A stretch of DNA of 5,773 nucleotides from Nitrospirota bacterium. GTDB taxonomy: Bacteria; Nitrospirota; Thermodesulfovibrionia; Thermodesulfovibrionales; SM23-35. Below are positions 1 to 5,593 of this stretch, piece after piece; position 1 is the first letter of the stretch; every line of letters starts with the position of its first letter. The notes under the pieces are model-generated. The model saw nothing but the letters and a program-made list of their open reading frames with translations, searched no databases and had not been told where the DNA came from. Made by a program: the position numbers and the translations under genes. The stretch covers positions 1-5,773 of the forward strand of contig JAGSYM010000158.1 of assembly GCA_018262395.1 (NCBI GenBank). Direction: 5' to 3'.

Positions 1-72
1 GTGAGAAAGAGAAAAAACCTCTCTTTGCCTAAAAAGATGATTTTTTCACAATCGGAAGTTTATACGCCGTCT
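1..72. other. Region downstream of the YiiX-like gene; no gene or convincing terminator seen
   Basis: The 72 bases after the TAG stop are A/T-rich. They contain an AAAGAG...CTCTTT inverted repeat (6-11 and 21-26), but the stem is weak and no T-run follows it in the direction of transcription. The left edge cuts the region, so the end of the transcript cannot be placed. Confidence 0.4.
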
Positions 73-1575
73 CTACTTGCCTTTCTCCGCTTCCTCTTTT
101 GCGACCCGGGCGAGTTTGACCAGCTCCCAGTATGGAGGAGCATACCCGTTATCAGCCTTGAATTTTTCCGCTTTGAGAGAAAGCCGATCCATGATGGCTT
201 TATGCCGCTTATCATAGTCCTGTGTTCGCAAAGCTGCGGTCGCAGACATGCCCTCCGGTATAGGCCCGGGCTTTCCGAAGAGATTCAACACGACACTGTA
301 TCCCTTCACCATACGCGCCAGGGGGAGGAGATACCATTGATAATGGAGTTCATCTCCCTTCTCCGCGCCTTCGAGCATTACTTCAGTTGCCGCATTATCA
401 TAGTGGTCCTGTTTGAGAGTCGCCTGATCCCGCCATTCTCCTACAACCACAAGCTGCGGGTCGTATTCAAGGTCAGAAGGTTCCTGCGTTTCGAAATGAC
501 GCACGCCGAAAGCGGACAGCCATTTTCTCAATCCCGGGGAAGAGATATGCGAGATGCCGGCCCACAGATGAACGCCGAACTGCTCATATGCGGCTGAGGC
601 AACTTCTGAGCAGAAGAGTTTCGAGTGGTCTTTATAATCCATCGCAAAATCATACGGGATATGTCCTTCTTTTACCCGTTTATAGGCGAACTCCGCTGCT
701 TTGTGCGGGAGCATCGGGTCATTCATAATCTGAGGGAGATCTGCCCTGGGGCGCAGAAGCATAACGCGCAGTTTCTTGTCCTTCAGATACTGCTCAACCG
801 TTGATACAACGACGCCGATTTCGATATGCGACTCAACAATGTTTGCCTCATGGGTTGCAGGATCGACGTACACAAACGCAATGTGAGAAAAATTCCCGGG
901 ATAGTCACTGCCGCGTGCAATTAGTGCAGATGTGGGGGCGCCACCCCGTGAAACGAGGATATCTCCGCTGTGGATCTTCACATTCCGGACGTCGGCTGCC
1001 GGCGTTTGAGAAGGCGTATCCGTACCCTTAATCATGACAGGGAATGCGCCTACCGGCGCCTGCAGCATGATCTCTTCTATTGCGGTGCGACCGCCGTAAA
1101 GGAGTCTGTAAAGGGTTATCCTCGATGCATCGGATTTCATATCCCAGTCCTCTGACTCTTGTTTGACAACCGCGCGCATATCGGTTACAAACCGGATGTA
1201 TTCCGGAATCAACATATTGCAACCGCTAACGAGTGGGCCGGCTTCAAACGTTTTGCGCTCCAGATCCGCAAATTCAGGAGCCTCCGGACCGAGTTGCTTC
1301 TGGGATATCTGAAGGAGAAGCCCGGCTGCTTTGATAAGTTCAGACCCGACCTGATTCTGGACATCCGTACAACCGGACTGCTGTAATTGTCTGTATTTCG
1401 CTTCCAGTGCCTGCCAGTAAAAATCCTGATTCCATACAAAAGGTTGTTTTTGGGGTGAACCGGCAGCAGATGGTGGCAGGGACGGTTCACGCTCAGGGAT
1501 AAGCAACAGCAGATACGTTGCTGCTAATACAAGAAAAACAACAATAATGATCTTTTTCATTCCAGTCTTTCTCAT
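73..1575 (-). CDS. Membrane-anchored YiiX/YebB-type permuted papain-fold (NlpC/P60 superfamily) protein
   Basis: A 500-residue protein. A hydrophobic segment at residues 8-26 after MRKTGMKK is a signal anchor or uncleaved signal, placing the rest outside the cytoplasmic membrane. Residues 27-195 are a largely helical region of unknown role with two cysteines (C69, C119). The catalytic-type domain spans about 200-345: IHSGDILVSRG (201-211), NFSHIAFVYV with H231, IVESH with E248, and YDFAMDYKDHSKLFCSEV with C322. The order His then acidic residue then Cys, with the Cys in FCSEV late, is the permuted arrangement of the YiiX/DUF830 group. Family members are proposed cysteine amidases or hydrolases acting on peptides or lipids; the substrate is not known here. 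Residues 350-500 are a charged C-terminal extension, so the protein is much longer than the roughly 200 residues of a stand-alone YiiX. It is the last gene in the window, 81 bases after the DAC gene. Confidence 0.85.
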   Translation of the reverse strand: MRKTGMKKIIIVVFLVLAATYLLLLIPEREPSLPPSAAGSPQKQPFVWNQDFYWQALEAKYRQLQQSGCTDVQNQVGSELIKAAGLLLQISQKQLGPEAPEFADLERKTFEAGPLVSGCNMLIPEYIRFVTDMRAVVKQESEDWDMKSDASRITLYRLLYGGRTAIEEIMLQAPVGAFPVMIKGTDTPSQTPAADVRNVKIHSGDILVSRGGAPTSALIARGSDYPGNFSHIAFVYVDPATHEANIVESHIEIGVVVSTVEQYLKDKKLRVMLLRPRADLPQIMNDPMLPHKAAEFAYKRVKEGHIPYDFAMDYKDHSKLFCSEVASAAYEQFGVHLWAGISHISSPGLRKWLSAFGVRHFETQEPSDLEYDPQLVVVGEWRDQATLKQDHYDNAATEVMLEGAEKGDELHYQWYLLPLARMVKGYSVVLNLFGKPGPIPEGMSATAALRTQDYDKRHKAIMDRLSLKAEKFKADNGYAPPYWELVKLARVAKEEAEKGK

Positions 1576-1583
1576 GGCTCGTT

Positions 1584-1590
1584 ACCTCTT
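1584..1590 (-). promoter_or_regulatory. Ribosome binding site of the YiiX-like gene
   Basis: The minus strand reads AAGAGGT, with AGAGG nine bases before the ATG at 1575. It favours this start over the in-frame Met at codon 6, which has only a weaker purine stretch in front. Confidence 0.6.
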
Positions 1591-1609
1591 TCAGTGAGCA
1601 GGATTTGCT

Positions 1610-1615
1610 ATTATA
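1610..1615 (-). promoter_or_regulatory. Possible -10 element (TATAAT) upstream of the YiiX-like gene
   Basis: A perfect TATAAT hexamer on the minus strand lies 34 bases upstream of the ATG at 1575. No good -35 box sits at 16-18 bases. The best candidate, ATGAAC at 15-base spacing, matches only 3 of 6 consensus positions, and TTGAAC is too close at 7 bases. It could be an activator-dependent promoter or chance. Confidence 0.35.
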
Positions 1616-1656
1616 CATTACTGTTCAATGGTTCATGTGGTCGGGGTGCATCGTGC

Positions 1657-3021
1657 TCAAACACCTCTTCCCTGGTCTTCGGAGTCACCGGAGCTCCCTG
1701 CTGTTTCCGGCCCCGCAATAGTTATTGGTAAGAGATCCCAGAAGGTTACATAGCCGTTCATCCATTTGACAATTCGTGTATTGCCATCCTGTGATATCAC
1801 AATAGCAAGCACATCCTGAATTTCCTTACAGATATGATATGCAGCAAGATGACGGGTGCCGACACCTTCAGCAAGCTCATAGGTTCTCTCTTCTCCCTCT
1901 GCATCCATGGCACGTGCAATAAGGTCTTCCCTGCCAAAAGCGCCCTTTATGACTCCTCCAAACCCTATAAGTTCAAGCCCCTTTGCAAAAACGACAGCTC
2001 CATCAACCGCAGCCAAATTGGCAACAAAGCGTGCATATTCAAAGAGAGACTCATCGAGCTCCAGGAGCGTTTCATGATTGCTGGCAACATATTCACTCCA
2101 CCCGACAATCTTATCAGGGTCTCCGTATTTACCATAGTGTTTTGCGAGTTCGTTCATGATACCTACGATCAGCTTGCGCAGACGGCGCACCGGGTCTTCA
2201 TCCCGGAACAGATACTTTATGAAGATATATGGGTTAGGGGACAATATCATTTGCATAAAACTGCGAGGAAACGTAATGATTGTCCCACCATGCTTCTTAT
2301 TTCTGATGCTGCTGATTATGCGTTTGATGACCTGTTCATATAATCTCGAAATGATATGCTGGCTTACAGTCGCCCAGACTTCGTTGGAATTTGACCGGCT
2401 GGCAACATGAGCCTCCATAATTTCATCTTGGAAGTCTGCTGTCCGTTGTGCTATCCATCGTGAATACAGGACATTTCTATGAGGCATGATGACACGCCCT
2501 CCGCTCAGTTGAGCGAGAATGTTCGAACCGCGGTAAGCCCTTATGCTTCCCGGTCCTGCGATATCCAGGACAAGAGCATCAGGCAGTGGGATGATTACCT
2601 TACTGCCGCCACGGAATGCCTGTATCCAGCGCGTTCCTGAATTGATGAGTCCCCATATCTGCAGACCTTCTGTGGTGTTGTGACGAATGCCAATGAGAGA
2701 ACTTTCGAACTCAGAAGCAGGACTCAGCTTGAGCAGTTCGTAAACATGGAAAGCAAGGGGTTCCCTGAAAACAAGCCTGAGGAATCCGTGAGGAGGTCCA
2801 AATTCTTGGGGAAACTCTGACGGATCGCAGAGGATTATCCTGAACTGCTGAGACCTGAGTTCCTCATGCAGCATGCTTGTCTGATAGCAGGTAGATATCA
2901 GATATTCGAGCGTCTCACGATCCGGCAGCTTACCATTCTCTTCTGAAGTTTGCAGCACTGATGATGAAGTCCATAGGCGTAAAATCGCATCTGATAAATC
3001 ATGAGGATATGAGTGTTTCAT
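1657..3021 (-). CDS. Diadenylate cyclase (DAC/DisA_N) domain protein with N-terminal putative sensor region
   Basis: A 454-residue protein. The C-terminal part (about 325-432) is a DAC domain, the fold that condenses two ATP into c-di-AMP. It shows DGAVVF with the DGA motif at 340-342, GFGGVI (353-358), GVGTRHLAAYHI (386-397) and DVLAIVISQDGNTRIVKWMNG (403-423). The second signature is normally RHR but here is R390-H391-L392, so activity is uncertain. Residues 60-190 are predicted mainly beta (FLRLVFREPLAFHVYEL, IWGLINSGTRW, DIAGPGSIRAYRG) and resemble the sensor-like N-termini of some DAC proteins (DACNV-type in my recollection, unverified). Residues 190-325 look helical. I see no signal peptide or membrane segment, so it is probably cytoplasmic, unlike CdaA. 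It lacks the DisA helix-hairpin-helix DNA-binding part. The ATG is preceded by an in-frame TAG two codons upstream, which fixes the earliest start; the ribosome site (AGG, five bases away) is weak. Confidence 0.88.
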   Translation of the reverse strand: MKHSYPHDLSDAILRLWTSSSVLQTSEENGKLPDRETLEYLISTCYQTSMLHEELRSQQFRIILCDPSEFPQEFGPPHGFLRLVFREPLAFHVYELLKLSPASEFESSLIGIRHNTTEGLQIWGLINSGTRWIQAFRGGSKVIIPLPDALVLDIAGPGSIRAYRGSNILAQLSGGRVIMPHRNVLYSRWIAQRTADFQDEIMEAHVASRSNSNEVWATVSQHIISRLYEQVIKRIISSIRNKKHGGTIITFPRSFMQMILSPNPYIFIKYLFRDEDPVRRLRKLIVGIMNELAKHYGKYGDPDKIVGWSEYVASNHETLLELDESLFEYARFVANLAAVDGAVVFAKGLELIGFGGVIKGAFGREDLIARAMDAEGEERTYELAEGVGTRHLAAYHICKEIQDVLAIVISQDGNTRIVKWMNGYVTFWDLLPITIAGPETAGSSGDSEDQGRGV

Positions 3022-3047
3022 ACAAACCTATATCGGGCTATTTTTTG

Positions 3048-3353
3048 TCAGCGCAGAAACGTTCGTCCTGCCTTGTCGACGCAGACATAATCGATATAGT
3101 CAGAATCATTAAAACATCCTATGCATTTCCCCTTGCAATCATAGTAGAGATTGTTGCACGCCGCAGCGGCATTCGCGACATCGAATATTACTACACTCCC
3201 AAGAGAACTGCCGTCACGGTAACAGTATGCGGTTATGCTTTCTTCAGCAGAAACAGGCAAGATTATCTGTATCAGTGTCAACATGATCACTATAGCCATT
3301 CCGATCAGGATATGATTTCTGATCCCTGAGCCCTTGACGTATTCCCTTTTCAT
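3048..3353 (-). CDS. Small exported six-cysteine protein of unknown function
   Basis: A 101-residue protein; I do not recognise a family. A basic N-terminus (KREYVKG...R) precedes a hydrophobic stretch at about residues 15-33 ending in PVSA, giving a plausible signal peptidase I site between A36 and E37. The mature part would be about 65 residues with six cysteines at 44, 66, 73, 77, 80 and 91, including a dense C-x3-C-x2-C group (CKGKCIGC). An even number of cysteines suits three disulfides, but the dense group could instead hold a metal. It overlaps the preceding repeat-protein gene by ATGA and has a very strong ribosome binding site, so it is a real gene despite its size. It is followed after 26 bases by the diadenylate cyclase gene. 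Candidate roles (envelope protein, partner of the repeat protein, ligand of a sensor) are guesses. Confidence 0.82.
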   Translation of the reverse strand: MKREYVKGSGIRNHILIGMAIVIMLTLIQIILPVSAEESITAYCYRDGSSLGSVVIFDVANAAAACNNLYYDCKGKCIGCFNDSDYIDYVCVDKAGRTFLR

Positions 3354-3763
3354 TCTCCCCTCCTTTGTAACCGCTTACCTATCATTTCCAATTTTGCACT
3401 GCATGAAGGCGAAAGTTCTTTATCACGTTCCCTAAGACACTTGACAATCCTTCCTTCGCCCGGCTGGACATCTTTACAAAACTTTGCGATATCAGCTGCA
3501 CACGCCTGTTCGCAGTCTTTTATGACTCCTTGCAGTTCACGTGTTTTCTCCCGGCATGATACGGACAATTCAGTCTCATGTGCTTGTAAACATATCAGGA
3601 TGCGACCGCCTCCGGGTTTAATCCCCTTGCAGTATTTTTCGATGTCATCAGCGCAGGTAAGAGATTCCTGTGCATATGCATGGAAATTGGAATACAGGAC
3701 AACGTGAAGCAGGCTGACAATGATGAACAACATACTTCTTCGGGAGAGCATAAATCTGATCAT
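3350..3763 (-). CDS. Secreted protein with two cysteine-rich (GLG1/Cys_rich_FGFR-type) repeats
   Basis: A 137-residue protein. Residues 1-31 form a signal peptide: basic RFMLSRR start, hydrophobic core about 11-24, likely cleavage after HAYA (A31/Q32). The mature part holds two copies of a repeat with identical cysteine spacing, C-x7-C-x12-C-x11-C, at C37-C45-C58-C70 and C88-C96-C109-C121. Each contains a [CAD]DI.K[YF]CK..[KQ]PG.GRI..CL core. C84 is an extra, unpaired cysteine between them. This matches the repeat of eukaryotic Golgi glycoprotein 1 (Cys_rich_FGFR), which also occurs in short exported bacterial proteins of unknown function. Four cysteines per repeat suggest two disulfides per repeat in the periplasm or outside the cell. 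Its stop overlaps the next gene's ATG, so the two are probably made together. Function unknown; the family assignment is solid. Confidence 0.9.
   Translation of the reverse strand: MIRFMLSRRSMLFIIVSLLHVVLYSNFHAYAQESLTCADDIEKYCKGIKPGGGRILICLQAHETELSVSCREKTRELQGVIKDCEQACAADIAKFCKDVQPGEGRIVKCLRERDKELSPSCSAKLEMIGKRLQRRGE
3359..3365 (-). promoter_or_regulatory. Ribosome binding site of the six-cysteine small protein, inside the upstream gene
   Basis: The minus strand reads AAGGAGG five bases before the ATG at 3353, a full-consensus Shine-Dalgarno sequence. It is placed within the last codons of the cysteine-rich repeat gene. It decides this start and, with the ATGA overlap, indicates strong coupled translation. 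Confidence 0.8.
3401..3655 (-). repeat. Two tandem cysteine-rich protein repeats (51-residue period)
   Basis: Repeat 1 (C37-C70) is encoded at 3655-3554 and repeat 2 (C88-C121) at 3502-3401. Cysteine spacing is identical in both copies, and conserved residues include DI, K, CK, PG.GRI, CL, ELS and SC. The DNA copies have diverged, so this is an old internal duplication visible mainly at protein level. Confidence 0.85.
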
Positions 3764-3835
3764 TTCTTTTATCTCCTTTCTTTTGATTTCGGGATTTTCA
3801 TTGCACCTATCAAGCGTATCTATTCTCTCTGTGTT
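3764..3835. other. 72-base intergenic gap between the AOR and cysteine-rich repeat genes
   Basis: This gap separates the AOR stop from the next start. I see no GC-rich hairpin followed by a T-run in the direction of transcription and no good paired -35/-10 boxes. One TTGATA hexamer is present on the minus strand but has no acceptable -10 at normal spacing. Read-through from the AOR gene is therefore possible, though a promoter for an alternative sigma factor cannot be excluded. Confidence 0.5.
3771..3779 (-). promoter_or_regulatory. Ribosome binding site of the cysteine-rich repeat gene
   Basis: The minus strand reads AAAGGAGAT seven bases before the ATG at 3763. This near-consensus site selects that ATG over the in-frame Met codons at residues 5 and 11. 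Confidence 0.75.
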
Positions 3836-5593
3836 TCATTCTGCTTTTTTATCGTTATCTGCACCCAATTCGATGATCCTTTTTGAGTATTCATCTTTCA
3901 GGGTTTGCAAATATTCAGCATCGATTGCACCTTTCCATGTCACAATCTCGGTAAACCGCTTCGGTATTGAAACCGATTTTGGATCAAACCCCGTAGCAAA
4001 CCTTGTCCTCCAACGTAGTTTCTGGATATGGCGCGATACGTCAGAAATGCTCCCTGCGAGATCAGCATACCCGACGGAATTCAGGCATTTGCCGAGTAGT
4101 TCGTCATTGTAAACCCCGCGGGCGAAAAGGCATGCAAGCATCGAGGTGAGAAAGACACGTCCCTGCTCGTCTTTCACGAGGAAATCGGCAGCCTTTGGTG
4201 CATTCTTTTCCTCTGTTTTTTGGTCATAGGAATATCCGGATGAGTCGAGGTGAGAATGCCTGAATCCGAGGGCCTGTGATGTGAAGAATGTTTCTCCCGT
4301 AGCATAGCCAGCCATTTCCTGCCCAAGAACACAGGCAAAGTCTTTGCCGTTATATCGTTCAGCGGCAACCATGGTACCTTTACTAAGGGTCTGGTAGAAT
4401 TCATTCGTTCCCATGGCAAGATGTATCATTGCTTCCTTGTATCCGTCAGCATCTCCGAATTTCAGTGGGATAATTGTTTCCTTTTCAGAAACAATCCCCT
4501 TTTCGAGGGCCTCTGTAGCCCAGGCAAGGGCCACTCCTCCGGACATGACATCGAGTCCCATCCGTTCAACGACGTCTATGATATCAAGCACCTTGAAACA
4601 ATTGAGTACCCCAAGCATTGAGCCTGTAGCAAAAATAGGTTCATGGTCATATGCTACCTGACGGTACAGGTATCTGTTTTCTTCGGCGAATCGCTCCCGG
4701 ACAAACCCGATATGTATGCAACCAACCGGGCATCCCGCGCAGGCATTATTCCGGAGTAATGCCACTTCTGCAAACTTCTCGCCTGAGATCCCGGCGACAT
4801 TCGGATCAGATGTCTGCTGGAGGTTTCTCACAGGGAGGGCCTTGAGTTTGTTCAGCGGGATGACATTAATCGGAGTGCCGAGATCATGGTATTTGCTCAT
4901 CATGTCAGTGTCTGTAAGCTGTTTATGAACTTCTTCAAAAAGTTTGGGATAATCCTTATTCTCAGGGAGGAGAAATGTTGCATCACCCCGTATGGAAATG
5001 CCCTTGAGATTCTTCATCCCCATGACCGCCCCTCCGCCAAGCCTGCCGAAGTGGCGATAGGTATCTGCGTTTATGCATGCCATCGGTGAACCATGTTCGC
5101 CGGCAGGGCCTATGCGGAGAATACTCCTGTGTCCTGACCCTCTGAACATGTGTCGGATATATTTCCCGGTTGCATAAACATCCATCCCCCACAAATAGTG
5201 TACTTCTTTTATTTCAATACGGCGAGATCCGAGAGATATGCATACCGGCTTTGAAGCTTTTCCGGTAATCACAACCGCATCCAGATCTGCAAACCGGAGC
5301 GCGAGTGCAGAACGTCCGCCTGCATGGCTTTCTGCATACTGGTCGTGATAAGGGGACTTATAGGCACATACAGTCTTGCTCATGAGGGGGAAATATCCGG
5401 TTAATGGTCCTATGGTAAAAATAAGGGGCTGTTCAGGGTCATACCACGGCTTATCCATCTGTCCGTATTTGGCAAACAGATGCGCTGCGAGACCACTTCC
5501 TCCAGCAACCTCATTCCGTCCCTGAACCTCGATGATAGAACTCTGACCTGAAGTGAGGTTGATTGTCAGGACTTTGAAATAATCCCGGATCAT
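3836..5593 (-). CDS. Aldehyde:ferredoxin oxidoreductase (AOR) family tungsten/molybdenum-pterin enzyme
   Basis: A 585-residue protein, close to the roughly 600 residues usual for AOR. The N-terminal AOR domain shows GPLTG (62-66), AGGRSALALRFADLDAVVIT (91-110) and GGGAVMGMKNLKG (186-198), matching the family's pterin-binding region. The cluster-binding cysteines are C285, C288 and C292 (CAGCPVGC), with the distal fourth at C503 in ELLGKC. ERMGLD (343-348) and ELLGKC correspond to the two DxxGL-type pterin motifs, each with Glu where Asp is usual. E318 in DHEPIFATGS and H446/H448 in GFRHSH are candidates for the catalytic Glu and His known from archaeal AOR. Family members oxidise aldehydes to carboxylates, or run in reverse, using ferredoxin in the cytoplasm. 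The substrate cannot be read from sequence. The DPRG-type stretch typical before the catalytic His is not recognisable, suggesting a divergent subfamily. Its start overlaps the ferredoxin stop by ATGA. Confidence 0.93.
   Translation of the reverse strand: MIRDYFKVLTINLTSGQSSIIEVQGRNEVAGGSGLAAHLFAKYGQMDKPWYDPEQPLIFTIGPLTGYFPLMSKTVCAYKSPYHDQYAESHAGGRSALALRFADLDAVVITGKASKPVCISLGSRRIEIKEVHYLWGMDVYATGKYIRHMFRGSGHRSILRIGPAGEHGSPMACINADTYRHFGRLGGGAVMGMKNLKGISIRGDATFLLPENKDYPKLFEEVHKQLTDTDMMSKYHDLGTPINVIPLNKLKALPVRNLQQTSDPNVAGISGEKFAEVALLRNNACAGCPVGCIHIGFVRERFAEENRYLYRQVAYDHEPIFATGSMLGVLNCFKVLDIIDVVERMGLDVMSGGVALAWATEALEKGIVSEKETIIPLKFGDADGYKEAMIHLAMGTNEFYQTLSKGTMVAAERYNGKDFACVLGQEMAGYATGETFFTSQALGFRHSHLDSSGYSYDQKTEEKNAPKAADFLVKDEQGRVFLTSMLACLFARGVYNDELLGKCLNSVGYADLAGSISDVSRHIQKLRWRTRFATGFDPKSVSIPKRFTEIVTWKGAIDAEYLQTLKDEYSKRIIELGADNDKKAE

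Larger units (their letters stand above)
1576..1656. other. 81-base gap between the DAC and YiiX-like genes
   Basis: This gap holds the possible promoter described separately and, just upstream of it on the minus strand, a short direct repeat CATGAAC/CATTGAAC. No hairpin with a T-run follows the DAC stop, so read-through from the DAC gene is possible. Confidence 0.5.

Noticed and set aside
6..26. AAAGAG...CTCTTT inverted repeat as a terminator after the YiiX-like gene
   Set aside because: The stem is only six base pairs and mostly A-T. In the minus-strand direction it is followed by CTCAC rather than a T-run.
1..597. 198-codon plus-strand open frame at the left edge
   Set aside because: It lies antisense to the YiiX-like gene, covers its C-terminal coding part, has no recognisable domain and begins at the window edge. 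It is a shadow of the real gene.
1834..2343. 169-codon plus-strand open frame
   Set aside because: It lies wholly antisense to the DAC gene, across the part encoding the DAC motifs. The minus-strand frame has clear family motifs and this one has none.
1657..3021. DAC gene as DisA or CdaA proper
   Set aside because: DisA has the DAC domain first, followed by a DNA-binding part. CdaA has N-terminal membrane helices. Here the DAC domain is last and no membrane helices are seen.
3764..3835. TTGATA as a -35 box for the cysteine-rich gene
   Set aside because: At 17-18 bases downstream only GAAATC/AAATCA occurs, a poor -10, so a standard promoter is not supported.
3720..4112. 130-codon plus-strand open frame spanning the AOR/cysteine-rich gene junction
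   Set aside because: It is antisense to the end of the AOR gene and the start of the repeat gene, has low-complexity Ser/Phe/Leu composition, and no family is recognisable.
3836..5593. AOR-family protein as the benzoyl-CoA reductase subunit BamB
   Set aside because: The length and motifs fit the wider AOR family, but the sequence does not resemble BamB as I recall it beyond shared family motifs, and no other bam genes are visible.
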